DNA of 64,000 nt from TMED27 sp964350695 (lineage in GTDB: Bacteria > Pseudomonadota > Alphaproteobacteria > Micavibrionales > Micavibrionaceae). Under the pieces are notes generated by a model. The model was not told where the DNA came from, searched no databases, and worked only from the letters and a program-made list of their open reading frames with translations. The DNA lies in contig CAYGKM010000010.1 in the NCBI GenBank assembly GCA_964350695.1, positions 19,323-83,322 on the forward strand, in the 5' to 3' direction. Position numbers and translations under genes: made by a program. Shown one piece after another: positions 7,995 to 17,057 of this stretch (positions are counted from its first letter, which is position 1; each line of letters starts with the position of its first letter).

Positions 7995-9443
7995 ATGTCT
8001 GAAGTAAACGCAAGCGATACCCGCAAAATTGAATCCCTCGATGATGTAATCGACACCTATACAGGCGTTGGTCAAAACATGAAAACAGGGGTTGAGGTTG
8101 AGTTGGGGTTTTTTGACCCCAATAGCCCCGATCTCACACCCATGACGATTCCCCAAAACAAAGTCGTAAAAAACGCCACCAACTCCTCATGTGGAGGCGA
8201 TTACGCCCGCAATGAGCCAACATCCGAAATGCTGGAAATCGGCTCTGACCCCGGCGGGCCAAACGAACTTCGCGCCATCATGAACGATACGCAGAAGAAA
8301 ATTAACTGCCTGACACAAAAAGCCGCCGATATCGGCCTCAAACGCTCTTACTTTCAGGCTCTGCCCGATAAAACCGCCGCGCAGCTCCTCGAAAACGTCA
8401 TGGACGTTGAACGTTATCAAGCTTTCTTCGGCCCGCCCCGCGCCGATATGGTCGAAGTCGCCGCCTATTTCTCGGTCTGTAAATCAAACCAAGTCTCGGT
8501 CAGCTATTCAGACACAGCCCATATGCTTAAAAATGTGCGCAGGCTTTATACGCTCGCGCCATTTTTGTTCATGATTACCGACAACGCCGCCCCTTTTAAC
8601 GAAGGCAAACCCTTTTCAGGCCACGCAGGCATGCATCACCGCGCCGCCCTTAAAACCCGCGGCGGCGTTCCACCATATGTTTTCACGGCGCAGTCAGGCG
8701 ATGAATACATCGAAAGCCACATTGATAACGTCATGAACAACCCGCTTTTCGTGCATTACGACGAAAGCGGCAAACTCATTCGGCTCCCTTCCGGCACATT
8801 CACAAGCTTTAACGAGCTTCGCGAATCAGGCCTGAACACTGCGACAAATTACTATTTCGCAGAAAGCATCCTCTGGCCCGATGTAAAAATCGCCGCGCTC
8901 AAAGACGATCAAGGCCAAGTTAACGGTCATCGCTATGAAGCCCGCATGATCGGCGTCGGAATGCACCAACACCAAACTGCGCTTTTAGTCGTAGCCGCCT
9001 TGGCCTTTGATGAAAATTTCGCAAATTCTTTAGATAAGCTTTTGACGCGCTATGATCTAAGCCAAACCGATCTTCCCAAACTTAAAGAAAACCTCGTGCG
9101 CGCCTATAAAAACGCCCGTGAGCATAGCGGCGCGTTTCTAAATATAGGCTACGGCAACGCGCAAATGATTGATTTCGCAAAAGAATTCGCTGACCTGCTT
9201 GAAGGCAGCTCCACCGTCCAGGGTTTTGAAAAGGAACTCGGCCCCCTTCTGACAATATGTAGGACTGGCTGCACCGATTCCAAGGTGAACGCCCTGCTCT
9301 TCAATACACTCGAAAAAGCCAAGGAGTTTCAGCGCGCCCACGATCCTGAAATCTTCAAAAACCCGGATATGTGCGCACGTACACTTCTGCAAAAGGAAAT
9401 CGAAACGCACGCGCAGCATAAAGAATGCGGCGCAACCGCGTAA
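7995..9443 (+). CDS. Glutamate-cysteine ligase (GCS2-type) family protein
   Basis: A 482-residue protein whose N-terminal GVEVELGFFD (32-40), with the acidic metal/ATP-binding strand, and later segments (RADMVEVAAYFSVCKSNQVSVSYSD; GHAGMHHRAAL; RYEARMIGVGMHQHQTALL) fit the carboxylate-amine ligases of the glutamate-cysteine ligase 2 group. These join an amino acid to glutamate using ATP. It follows the MetA-like gene by 67 bases with a good Shine-Dalgarno (AAGAGGGG), so it likely belongs to the SAM-II-regulated operon. Glutathione synthesis is one possibility; a ligase for a methionine-pathway metabolite is another. Family assignment is from motif recall, not a search. Confidence 0.7.
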   Translation: MSEVNASDTRKIESLDDVIDTYTGVGQNMKTGVEVELGFFDPNSPDLTPMTIPQNKVVKNATNSSCGGDYARNEPTSEMLEIGSDPGGPNELRAIMNDTQKKINCLTQKAADIGLKRSYFQALPDKTAAQLLENVMDVERYQAFFGPPRADMVEVAAYFSVCKSNQVSVSYSDTAHMLKNVRRLYTLAPFLFMITDNAAPFNEGKPFSGHAGMHHRAALKTRGGVPPYVFTAQSGDEYIESHIDNVMNNPLFVHYDESGKLIRLPSGTFTSFNELRESGLNTATNYYFAESILWPDVKIAALKDDQGQVNGHRYEARMIGVGMHQHQTALLVVAALAFDENFANSLDKLLTRYDLSQTDLPKLKENLVRAYKNAREHSGAFLNIGYGNAQMIDFAKEFADLLEGSSTVQGFEKELGPLLTICRTGCTDSKVNALLFNTLEKAKEFQRAHDPEIFKNPDMCARTLLQKEIETHAQHKECGATA

Positions 9444-9519
9444 AAAACCCAACCAGTCGGTATGTGCGCAAAAATCCCTTTTATATTGACGTTTATCCCC
9501 TAAAGCTTAGGCTTAAAAT

Positions 9520-10536
9520 ATGAAGCTGAGTTTTCGAGACATAGAGCCCTTTGTGAAAGCACCGAACAAAACCGCCCGCGCCATTCTGGTTTACGGACCG
9601 GATAACGGCCTCATGAAAGAACGCGCCAAAACCATGGGCAAAACCGTAATCGAAGACCTCAATGATCCTTTCAATGTTGTTGTTCTGTCCGCTGATTCTC
9701 TGGCAGATGACCCCGCGCGACTTTCAGATGAAGCCAACTCCATGTCTATGATGGGCGGCGATCGCCTGATCCGCATTGAGAATGCGACCGACAAACTGAC
9801 CCAGCTATTAAAAACCTACCTTGAAGACCCTTCAAATAATGCACTTATCATCATGGAAGCGGGCGAGTTAGGACCAAAAAGCTCACTGCGCAAACTCTGC
9901 GAATCGGCCAAAAACGCCGCCGCCGTTCCATGCTATGTTGAAGATCAGCGTGATGTAGCGCGGCTTATCCGTGAAACCCTTCAGGCCGAAAATATCAACG
10001 CTGATAGCGATGCCATCACTTGGCTCTCCGCAAATATCTCGGGTGACAGACAAAAAACCCGAAACGAACTTGAAAAACTCATCACCTATAAAGGGCAGGA
10101 CAAAACCCCGCTCACGCTCGATGATGTGCGCGCTTGCTGCGGCGAGGCCGGCGCGCTGGCACTGGATGATCTTGTTTATGCCGTCGCCGGACACAACACA
10201 AGCGGCGCTTTAAAAACCTATAACCAGCTCTTGGAAGAGGGCGTGGCCTTTATGCCGATCCTGCGCAGTCTGCAAAATCACTTCCGCCGCCTGCATGTGA
10301 CCAAAGCCAAGATGGAGCAGGGGGAAAGCGCCGATCAGGCTATAAAATCGCTCGCCCCGCCCATATTCTTCAAACAACAACCCGCCTTTAAAACCCAGGC
10401 GCAGCGCTGGTCTTTAAACGGAATTTCTAAAGTATCTCAAAAACTTATGGATTTAGAAGCACAGTGCAAACAAACGGGCGCGCCCGTTGATACGCTCTGC
10501 GCGCAGGCCGTTTTGGGAATCAGCAAATCTCGGTAA
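9520..10536 (+). CDS. holA: DNA polymerase III delta subunit
   Basis: HolA, 338 residues, the clamp-loader subunit that opens the beta clamp. It begins MKLSFRDIEPFVKAPNKTARAI with the degenerate AAA+ strand ILVYGPDNGLMKERA (no functional Walker A, as in HolA), and includes DPARLSDEANSMSMMGGDRLIRIENA, a segment typical of the family, and a C-terminal helical collar (LRSLQNHFRRLHVTKAKM). It converges on parB, with three bases between stops. A possible promoter TTGACG lies at 9486-9491 in the 76-base gap behind the GCS2-type gene, so it may be transcribed apart from the SAM-II operon. Confidence 0.95.
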   Translation: MKLSFRDIEPFVKAPNKTARAILVYGPDNGLMKERAKTMGKTVIEDLNDPFNVVVLSADSLADDPARLSDEANSMSMMGGDRLIRIENATDKLTQLLKTYLEDPSNNALIIMEAGELGPKSSLRKLCESAKNAAAVPCYVEDQRDVARLIRETLQAENINADSDAITWLSANISGDRQKTRNELEKLITYKGQDKTPLTLDDVRACCGEAGALALDDLVYAVAGHNTSGALKTYNQLLEEGVAFMPILRSLQNHFRRLHVTKAKMEQGESADQAIKSLAPPIFFKQQPAFKTQAQRWSLNGISKVSQKLMDLEAQCKQTGAPVDTLCAQAVLGISKSR

Positions 10537-10539
10537 ATT

Positions 10540-11478
10540 CTATGCGTTTAAACGCCCACCGGCAGAAGACGTCAAACGATGTATAACATCATCAAGCTGG
10601 TCTAATGATTTAAACTCAATCGAAACGCGCCCGCTTTTGCCGTCATAGCTATCAATGCTGACGCGCATACCGATGGCGTTCGACAAATCTTGCTCCAGCG
10701 CCAGCGTATCAACATCCTTTTTCGGCACCTTTTTATCTTTGCCGCCTTTAGCCTTAGAGCCGCTCTTTTGCGGCCTCCCTTGGAGATCAGCCACAAGCTT
10801 TTCTGTATCACGAACGCTCAAACCCTTCGCAATAATCTCCTTCACAACATCCTCGGCATGATCAACCGTAATCAACGCCCGCGCATGACCGATAGAGATT
10901 TTACCTTCGCTCAGGCTGGTTTGCACCTTTTGTGGTAATTGCGTCAGGCGGATCATATTGGCGATATGAGAGCGGCTCTTACCCAAACTTTCCGCCAATT
11001 TCTCCTGCGTATAGCTATGCTCGTCGACCAATCGCTGATACCCGATCGCTTCTTCAATCGGGTCAAGATCTTCGCGCTGCAAATTCTCGATTAAGGCAAT
11101 CTCGAACGCTTCCGCATCCGTGATCTCCAGAACAATCACAGGAATCTCATGCAACTGCGCCTTCTGCGCGGCGCGCCAACGGCGCTCACCGGCAATAATC
11201 TGGTATTTTCCGCCGCCATTGCTATGTTCACGCACCAAAAGAGGCTGCAAAACGCCGTGCTGCTTAATAGAGTCAGCAAGCTCCGCCAACGCATCCGTAT
11301 TAAAAACCGTGCGCGGCTGTCCCGGGCCAGGCTCAAGCTCGGCTATACCGACCATAAAACGCTGTCGCCCTGATGGGCCAGAGGCAGCCTCTCCTTGAGA
11401 AAACGTCGCCTCATCATCTTCAAACAACGCGTTTAAACCGCGACCCAAACCCCTGTTTTTCGGATTTGCCTCTTCCAT
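10540..11478 (-). CDS. parB: Chromosome-partitioning protein ParB
   Basis: ParB/Spo0J CTPase that binds parS and spreads to form the partition complex. Visible are the RGLGRGLNALF leader, the CTP-binding GERRWRAAQ motif in the ParB/Srx domain, the helix-turn-helix core (TQEKLAESLGKSRSHIANMIRL) and a C-terminal dimerisation tail. I chose the ATG at 11478, which has AAGGGG upstream and leaves the parS at 11500 between parA and parB. The frame is open to a TTG at 11523, which would read the parS itself as VSRET; this is less likely. About 312 residues. Co-transcribed with parA. Confidence 0.96.
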   Translation of the reverse strand: MEEANPKNRGLGRGLNALFEDDEATFSQGEAASGPSGRQRFMVGIAELEPGPGQPRTVFNTDALAELADSIKQHGVLQPLLVREHSNGGGKYQIIAGERRWRAAQKAQLHEIPVIVLEITDAEAFEIALIENLQREDLDPIEEAIGYQRLVDEHSYTQEKLAESLGKSRSHIANMIRLTQLPQKVQTSLSEGKISIGHARALITVDHAEDVVKEIIAKGLSVRDTEKLVADLQGRPQKSGSKAKGGKDKKVPKKDVDTLALEQDLSNAIGMRVSIDSYDGKSGRVSIEFKSLDQLDDVIHRLTSSAGGRLNA

Positions 11479-11499
11479 ATCTAAAAACCCCTTATTTTT

Positions 11500-11515
11500 C
11501 GTTTCACGTGAAACA
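11500..11515. promoter_or_regulatory. parS site 1 (parA-parB junction)
   Basis: CGTTTCACGTGAAACA, 15 of 16 bases of the consensus TGTTTCACGTGAAACA. It lies between the parA stop and the chosen parB start, so it may also bring ParB autoregulation. Confidence 0.93.
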
Positions 11516-11526
11516 TTATGCAATTA

Positions 11527-12399
11527 TCACGCAGCATGTACAGATTTTTGCGCATCTTTCGCATATTGCCGCTCGCGCTTAATGACCTCACTCGCAAGAT
11601 GAATATACGCCCGCGCGCCCGCACATTTCATGTCATAGACAATAGCCGGCAAACCGTAAGACGGCGCTTCAGAAAGCCTCACATTGCGGGGAATCACTGT
11701 TTTATAGACCTTATCGCCGAAAAAGCCGCGCACATCACGCTCCACCATCGCGGTCAGATTGTTGCGCTGATCATACATCGTCAAAACAACGCCCTGAATG
11801 TCGAGATCGGGATTATATTGCTTTTTCACACGCTCAACAGTCTTCGACAGATGGCTTAAGCCCTCAAGAGCAAAAAACTCGCACTGCAGCGGCACAATCA
11901 CGGAATCAACCGCCACAAGCGCGTTAAGCGTCAATAAATTGAGCGATGGCGGGCAATCCAAAATAACATAATCATAGGGCAGGGGACGCCTTAATGCCTC
12001 ACGCAGACGATACTCGCGGTTGCTCGCCGTCACCAGCTCGATCTCCGCGCCGGAAAGATGCACAGAAGACGGAACAATCGACAGGCGCGGCACTTTTGTC
12101 TGCACCGCGGCCTCCTCAACGGACGAATCGCCAAACAGCACGTCATAAGCACTTTCTTTAATCACAGAGCGGCGAATGCCAAGCCCTGTAGAGGCATTGC
12201 CTTGCGGATCAAGATCAACAATCAAAACCCTTTTATTCACCGCAGCCAACGCCGTCGCCAGATTAATAGCGGTTGTCGTCTTGCCGACGCCGCCTTTTTG
12301 ATTCGCCATAGCAAGAAGCCGCGGGCGATCATGCGCGCCAAACGAGGCAGCTTTAGGATCCAAAATGGATTGATGGCGGGAAGTCTGCGATGACGACAT
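11527..12399 (-). CDS. parA: Chromosome-partitioning ATPase ParA
   Basis: ParA/Soj-type ATPase, 290 residues, which moves ParB-parS complexes apart after replication. It has the deviant Walker A KGGVGKTT (35-42), the switch/Walker A' segment LIVDLDPQGNASTGLG, and YVILDCPPSLNLLTLNAL (Walker B). A 30-residue N-terminal extension precedes the ATPase core. It is followed by parB and preceded by rsmG and mnmG in the conserved mnmG-rsmG-parA-parB order. The 100-base gap to rsmG (12400-12500) may hold its own promoter, but none is obvious. Confidence 0.97.
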   Translation of the reverse strand: MSSSQTSRHQSILDPKAASFGAHDRPRLLAMANQKGGVGKTTTAINLATALAAVNKRVLIVDLDPQGNASTGLGIRRSVIKESAYDVLFGDSSVEEAAVQTKVPRLSIVPSSVHLSGAEIELVTASNREYRLREALRRPLPYDYVILDCPPSLNLLTLNALVAVDSVIVPLQCEFFALEGLSHLSKTVERVKKQYNPDLDIQGVVLTMYDQRNNLTAMVERDVRGFFGDKVYKTVIPRNVRLSEAPSYGLPAIVYDMKCAGARAYIHLASEVIKRERQYAKDAQKSVHAA

Positions 12400-12500
12400 G
12401 AAAGCATCCTTTTTTCAAATTATATGGCGGAACGAATCTAAGAGTGCAGAGATTCGTGCAGCAGATCAACCCCCGAATCCGGCTCTGAGCGTCTTATGCA

Positions 12501-13127
12501 CTAATTTTTAGAAATATTCTTAAGATGCAGGATGCACCCCATGGAATCCGTCTTGCTTTTATACTTTTCGAGGTCAAAGGCATATAAATCACGCGCAAGC
12601 TCAACCTCTTCATCCGCTCTCGCGCCCTTATGAAACACACATTCTAAATCAGGATTGGCGACAAACCACGGCTCTATATACCCCAGAAGAGAGCCCAAAT
12701 CCGCAAGGGCGCGCGCCGTTACAATATCAGGCCGAATATCATCTGTGCACGCTTCTATACGCGAATTATGCACCATTACATCCACATTTGTTTCACGTGA
12801 AACGGTCCGCATAAATTGGCATTTTCGCTCATCTGATTCTACTAGATGCACCTTCAAATCAGGCCGCATAATCGCCAAAACCAAACCGGCAAAACCGCCG
12901 CCACATCCCAGATCCGCGAAAACAAGCGGTGATTCACGTGAAACATCACGCTTTATAAAAGGCTCAACCTGCGCCGAGTCCGCAAAATGCCGAACCCATG
13001 CCTGGTCTATAGTTTTAGGAGAAACAATATTAATCGCCCTCTGCCATTTCACCAGCAACGCATGATAAATTTCCAGCTTTTCTTGTGATTCACGTGAAAC
13101 ATCAATATCCAAAGAATTCGGCCACAT
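12501..13127 (-). CDS. rsmG: 16S rRNA (guanine-527-N7)-methyltransferase
   Basis: RsmG (GidB), 208 residues, methylates G527 of 16S rRNA; loss gives low-level streptomycin resistance in other bacteria. It has the SAM-binding motif FADLGCGGGFAGLVLAI, the upstream INIVSPKTIDQAWVRHFADSAQ signature, and the VTARALADL motif. Three parS sites lie inside this short gene and are read as the peptides VSRES (residues about 10-14), VSRES and VSRET. The start at 13127 lies three bases from the mnmG stop, so the two are translationally close. RsmG tolerates these inserted-looking residues at non-core positions. Confidence 0.95.
   Translation of the reverse strand: MWPNSLDIDVSRESQEKLEIYHALLVKWQRAINIVSPKTIDQAWVRHFADSAQVEPFIKRDVSRESPLVFADLGCGGGFAGLVLAIMRPDLKVHLVESDERKCQFMRTVSRETNVDVMVHNSRIEACTDDIRPDIVTARALADLGSLLGYIEPWFVANPDLECVFHKGARADEEVELARDLYAFDLEKYKSKTDSMGCILHLKNISKN
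12789..12804. promoter_or_regulatory. parS site 2 (inside rsmG)
   Basis: TGTTTCACGTGAAACG, 15 of 16 bases of the consensus. Read on the minus strand it encodes TVSRET within RsmG. Confidence 0.93.
12930..12945. promoter_or_regulatory. parS site 3 (inside rsmG)
   Basis: TGATTCACGTGAAACA, 15 of 16 bases. It encodes DVSRES in RsmG. Confidence 0.9.
13086..13101. promoter_or_regulatory. parS site 4 (near the rsmG start)
   Basis: TGATTCACGTGAAACA, the same 16 bases as site 3. It encodes DVSRES close to the RsmG N-terminus. Confidence 0.9.
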
Positions 13128-13130
13128 AAA

Positions 13131-15074
13131 CTACGCAGCTCTTTGTTTTTTATCTTTGCGCTTCACATGACGAAGAAGCGCCACAATCGCTGCCGGTGTT
13201 ACACCGGGAATTCTCGATGCCGCACCAAGCGTAGCAGGACGCGCCTGCTCCAATTTTGAACGCACCTCATTCGATAGACTGCCAACCTCCGCATAATCCA
13301 AACCCGCAGGAAGCGTCAAAGCCTCATCTTTTCGAAACGCCGCAATATCGGCGTCATGGCGATCCATGTATTTTGAATAAAGCGCATCGCACTCAATCTG
13401 CTCGCGGATATCAGGCTCGACAGCCTCAAGCTGCGGCCAAACACCCTGAACCTGCTCCCAGTCAACATCGGGATAAGATAAAAGATCCGAAGCGCTTCTG
13501 CGCACACCGTCTTTATTGACGCCGATGCCATGCGCCTCAAGTTCATTCGGCGTCGCACTCAGCGACAAAACCATCGCGCGCGCCGCATTAAGCTTCTCTG
13601 ATTTTTCAGTCCAGATTTTTTCACGTGAAACGCCAACACATCCGATCGCGAGCCCCTTAGCCGTTAAACGCTGATCGGCATTATCTGCACGCAACCGCAA
13701 ACGATATTCGGCTCGAGATGTAAACATACGATATGGCTCTGGCGCACCGCGCGTAATCAAATCATCAATCAAGACCCCGATATAGGCATCGGCGCGATCA
13801 AGCGTAAAAATCTCCGCATTTTCGCGTAATGTTTCACGTGAATCATCCACAGACTTACCCCCAGATTGATGTATAACTTTAGCCTGCAACGCCGCATTAA
13901 TCCCCGCCATCAACCCTTGCGCGGCGGCTTCTTCATACCCGGTCGTACCGTTAATCTGCCCCGCCAGAAAAAGCCCGCTTACACGCTTACTCTCAAGCGT
14001 ATTTTTCAAATCCCGCGGATCACAATAATCATATTCAATCGCATATCCCCATTCGAGCACCTTCACATTTTCAAGACCTTTAATTGTGCGGATATACGCA
14101 TCCTGCACATCAATAGGCAGCGACGTTGATATGCCATTCGGATACACCGTATGATCATCCAAACCTTCCGGCTCAAGAAAAATTTGATGGCGCGTTTTAT
14201 CGGCAAAGCGCGAAACCTTATCCTCAATAGAGGGGCAATAGCGCGGCCCGACGCCGGTAATATTCCCTGAATACATCGCTGATTTATGAAGGTTATCAGC
14301 AATAATTTTATGCGTGTCTTCATTTGTATAGGTGATGTGGCAGGCAATCTGCGGAACACTAATATCTTGATTCATATACGAAAACGCCAAAGGCGGTGTA
14401 TCACCAAGCTGCTCCTCGCAAACATCCCAATCAATCGTGCGCCCATCAAGGCGGGCAGGAGTGCCGGTCTTTAAACGCCCAAGCGGAAAGCCTAAACGAT
14501 CCAGCGTTTCCGCCAGCCCGATTGACGGCGCCTCAACGCCGCCCGCTTCTTTTACCCGCCCCGCAGGAATCTGCTCCTCACCGCGGTGAATCACCCCGCG
14601 CAAAAAAGTTCCTGTCGTTATCACAACCGCGCCGCATTTAAATTCGCGGCCATCCAATGTCTTCAAACCGATAACATCATTATGCGCATCCAGAATAAGG
14701 TCGTCCGCGCCGCCTTCAACCAACGTCAAATTCGGCGTATCTTTAAGCTCCGCCTGCATCGCCTCGCGGTAAAGCTTGCGGTCTGCCTGCGCACGAGGAC
14801 CACGAACAGCCGGACCCTTGGATGCATTAAGCATCCGAAACTGAATACCCGCTTGATCGATAATGCGCCCCATAACCCCGTCAAGCGCATCAATCTCCCG
14901 CACCAAATGCCCTTTACCAAGCCCGCCAATCGCGGGGTTGCAGGACATCACGCCAATTGTATCAAGATTATGCGTCAATAAAGCCGTAGCAACGCCCATC
15001 CGCGCAGAGGCCGCCGCCGCCTCACAGCCCGCATGCCCGCCACCAACAATAATCACATCGAATTCGTTATCCAT
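13131..15074 (-). CDS. mnmG: tRNA uridine 5-carboxymethylaminomethyl modification enzyme MnmG
   Basis: MnmG (GidA), about 647 residues, is the FAD-dependent partner of MnmE in modifying the wobble uridine of several tRNAs. It opens with the FAD-binding FDVIIVGGGHAGCEAAAA, then NPAIGGLGKGHLVREIDALDG and RMLNASKGPAVRGPRAQADR, all family signatures, with GTFLRG and TGYEEAAAQGL further on. I use the ATG at 15074, just before the FAD motif; another ATG lies five codons upstream at 15089. Two parS sites (5 and 6) are embedded and read as VSREK and DSRET. The partner gene mnmE lies beyond one small gene. Confidence 0.96.
   Translation of the reverse strand: MDNEFDVIIVGGGHAGCEAAAASARMGVATALLTHNLDTIGVMSCNPAIGGLGKGHLVREIDALDGVMGRIIDQAGIQFRMLNASKGPAVRGPRAQADRKLYREAMQAELKDTPNLTLVEGGADDLILDAHNDVIGLKTLDGREFKCGAVVITTGTFLRGVIHRGEEQIPAGRVKEAGGVEAPSIGLAETLDRLGFPLGRLKTGTPARLDGRTIDWDVCEEQLGDTPPLAFSYMNQDISVPQIACHITYTNEDTHKIIADNLHKSAMYSGNITGVGPRYCPSIEDKVSRFADKTRHQIFLEPEGLDDHTVYPNGISTSLPIDVQDAYIRTIKGLENVKVLEWGYAIEYDYCDPRDLKNTLESKRVSGLFLAGQINGTTGYEEAAAQGLMAGINAALQAKVIHQSGGKSVDDSRETLRENAEIFTLDRADAYIGVLIDDLITRGAPEPYRMFTSRAEYRLRLRADNADQRLTAKGLAIGCVGVSREKIWTEKSEKLNAARAMVLSLSATPNELEAHGIGVNKDGVRRSASDLLSYPDVDWEQVQGVWPQLEAVEPDIREQIECDALYSKYMDRHDADIAAFRKDEALTLPAGLDYAEVGSLSNEVRSKLEQARPATLGAASRIPGVTPAAIVALLRHVKRKDKKQRAA
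13617..13632. promoter_or_regulatory. parS site 5 (inside mnmG)
   Basis: TTTTTCACGTGAAACG, 14 of 16 bases of the consensus with the central ten bases intact. It encodes VSREK in MnmG. Confidence 0.8.
13830..13845. promoter_or_regulatory. parS site 6 (inside mnmG)
   Basis: TGTTTCACGTGAATCA, 15 of 16 bases. It encodes DSRET in MnmG. Confidence 0.88.
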
Positions 15075-15135
15075 GGCGGCTTTATACATTTTTTATGCGA
15101 AAAAATACAGGTTTTATTTTTTCTGGAAATAATCT

Positions 15136-15164
15136 TTGACGGGAATAAGTTGATTGCACTATGA
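15136..15164 (+). promoter_or_regulatory. Promoter of the small gene at 15196
   Basis: TTGACG (15136-15141), a 17-base spacer and CTATGA (15159-15164) form a good sigma-70-type promoter about 30 bases ahead of the start codon. Confidence 0.55.
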
Positions 15165-15195
15165 AGTCCTAAACGTCTGATCTGAGTGTTAAACA

Positions 15196-15600
15196 ATGAG
15201 CAAGCAAACAAAATCCGCGATAGAACATATGACTGATAAGAGATTCCAAAAATCTCTGCGTAAAGCCAAAGAAAAATTCGAGGCCCATTTCGAAAACGCT
15301 ACTGAAGTTTATATGGATTTTATGACTGACCCTTACGTAACTGAACGCATGGGCGGACATCCTTATTCTATCTACCTTACAAGATATTTCACACAACGCG
15401 CGCTAGCATATCACGGAATCACCAAAAAACGCCCAGAGTATGGATACAAAAAACTTATGAGAGGATTTGGCGAAGTTAGCGCTGGCGATGAAATTAAACG
15501 CCCAACAAAAAAGAAAATGCGAAAAACAGCAGAAAGCCACATTAAGAAGTTAGTTTTAAAACCGGAGTACAGAGACGACTTCGTGCCTATCGCAGCTTAA
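15196..15600 (+). CDS. Small basic protein of unknown function
   Basis: A 134-residue lysine-rich protein between mnmG and mnmE. No family recognised. It is predicted mostly helical, with a basic N-terminal half (RFQKSLRKAKEKFEAHFENA), an aromatic middle (MGGHPYSIYLTRYFTQRALAYHG) and a basic tail (IKRPTKKKMRKTAESHIKKL). No signal peptide or membrane segment. A good promoter precedes it, and its stop touches the mnmE stop from the other strand (15600/15601). The charge suggests nucleic-acid or ribosome binding, but that is only a guess. Confidence 0.65.
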   Translation: MSKQTKSAIEHMTDKRFQKSLRKAKEKFEAHFENATEVYMDFMTDPYVTERMGGHPYSIYLTRYFTQRALAYHGITKKRPEYGYKKLMRGFGEVSAGDEIKRPTKKKMRKTAESHIKKLVLKPEYRDDFVPIAA

Positions 15601-16935
15601 TCACTTACCGATACAAAAATCCCTGAAGATCACATCGAGCAAATCTTCCACATCGACCTTGCCGGTAATGCGCCCCAATGCGCGTACGGCTAAACGCACA
15701 TCCTCCGCCAGCAATTCAGGAAGCGCCGCCTCTTTCGTGCGTTGAAGACACGCCAGCGCCTCTTGCAAATGCACGCGATGCCGCTCACGAGTCAAAGAAG
15801 GAACTTCCCCCGGGGCATAGTTTTTCTCGATTTTTTCTCTTAAGGTCTTTAAAAGCGCAGGCAAACCCGCCCCCGTTTTCGCGGAAACTTCAATCGATCC
15901 ATCAATGGGCGTATCGGCCCGCACATCATCAACCTTATTCGTGACCAAAATCGCGCGCTCATCAATCAGGTTCAATGTATGCGGATCAGGCATAATCTCG
16001 ACCCCGTCAAAAACCAGAAGCGTAATATCCGCCTCCGCTGCATGCTTTAAGGCCCGCCGTATCCCTTCGGCCTCGATGCCGTCTTGCCCGTCTGTGCCAA
16101 TCTGATCAGGGCGAAGCCCCGCCGTATCCGCCAAAATAACCGGATACCCCGCAACATCTAAATGCACCTCGATAACATCGCGAGTTGTGCCCGCTGTGGC
16201 TGATGTAATCGCTGCCTCACGCTGCACTAAAGCATTGATTAAACTCGATTTTCCAGCGTTCGGCGCGCCGATAATAGCAACGCGGATTCCGTCCCGTAGC
16301 CGCTCTCCGCGGCGGTTATCATCTAAATGTGACGCGATCGCGCTAATAATTCCATCAATCGCCGCGCTCACTTCCGGCGCAATGCCTTCAGGCAAATCCT
16401 CGTCGGGAAATTCAATATCCGCTTCCAAATGCGCAAGCGTCTTTTTCAAGCCTTCCGTCCAATCCCAATATAGCCTTGAAAGCGCGCCATCCATTTGCCC
16501 TAGCGCCTGAATTTTCTGCGCCTGCGTCTCCGCATCAATCAAATCCGCCACCGCCTCGGCGGCGGTCAAATCCATCTTACCGTTTTCAAAAGCGCGGCGC
16601 GTAAACTCCCCCGGTTCCGCCATGCGTAAATTCTGCATCCGCCCAAGCGCGCCCAAAACGTATTGAATAACAGCCTTACCGCCATGAAGATGAAATTCCA
16701 CAACATCTTCGCCCGTATAACTGGCCGGCGATTGAAAAGGAAGAACCAGCGCCTGATCGAGCGCCGCACCGGTATCGGGATTTTTTAACGCCATCAGTTT
16801 GGAAACTCGCGGCTTAAAACCTTTCGCACCCGTAAGCGCCGCCAAAGCCGTCCAGCTCTGCGGCCCCGACACGCGCACCACCGCAACGCCCGATCGTCCC
16901 GGCGCACTTGCTAATGCAAAGATTGTATCGCTCAT
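15601..16935 (-). CDS. mnmE: tRNA modification GTPase MnmE
   Basis: MnmE (TrmE/ThdF), about 444 residues, the GTPase partner of MnmG. It begins MSDTIFALASAPGRSGVAVVR, has the tetrahydrofolate-binding domain motif EFHLHGGKAVIQYVLGALG, the P-loop GAPNAGKSSLIN, the DTAGLR switch, NKVD, and the C-terminal catalytic CIGK. The start at 16935 is used because it gives the canonical N-terminus; the open frame extends 35 codons upstream without family support. It diverges from the zinc-finger gene at 17058. Confidence 0.96.
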   Translation of the reverse strand: MSDTIFALASAPGRSGVAVVRVSGPQSWTALAALTGAKGFKPRVSKLMALKNPDTGAALDQALVLPFQSPASYTGEDVVEFHLHGGKAVIQYVLGALGRMQNLRMAEPGEFTRRAFENGKMDLTAAEAVADLIDAETQAQKIQALGQMDGALSRLYWDWTEGLKKTLAHLEADIEFPDEDLPEGIAPEVSAAIDGIISAIASHLDDNRRGERLRDGIRVAIIGAPNAGKSSLINALVQREAAITSATAGTTRDVIEVHLDVAGYPVILADTAGLRPDQIGTDGQDGIEAEGIRRALKHAAEADITLLVFDGVEIMPDPHTLNLIDERAILVTNKVDDVRADTPIDGSIEVSAKTGAGLPALLKTLREKIEKNYAPGEVPSLTRERHRVHLQEALACLQRTKEAALPELLAEDVRLAVRALGRITGKVDVEDLLDVIFRDFCIGK

Positions 16936-17057
16936 ATTCATCCCTATACTTTGATATGATGCGACGTTTTTAACACAATTCATAAAGCCTGCACCATGCT
17001 TTTGCACAACGTTAAAACATGGACTACAATGAAGCCGCACTTAGACAAGGATGCCGA

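Noticed and set aside
11479..11523. Upstream TTG start for parB, which would translate parS site 1 as VSRET
   Set aside because: TTG without a Shine-Dalgarno, while the ATG at 11478 has AAGGGG at a suitable distance and gives the usual ParB N-terminus. Not fully excluded.
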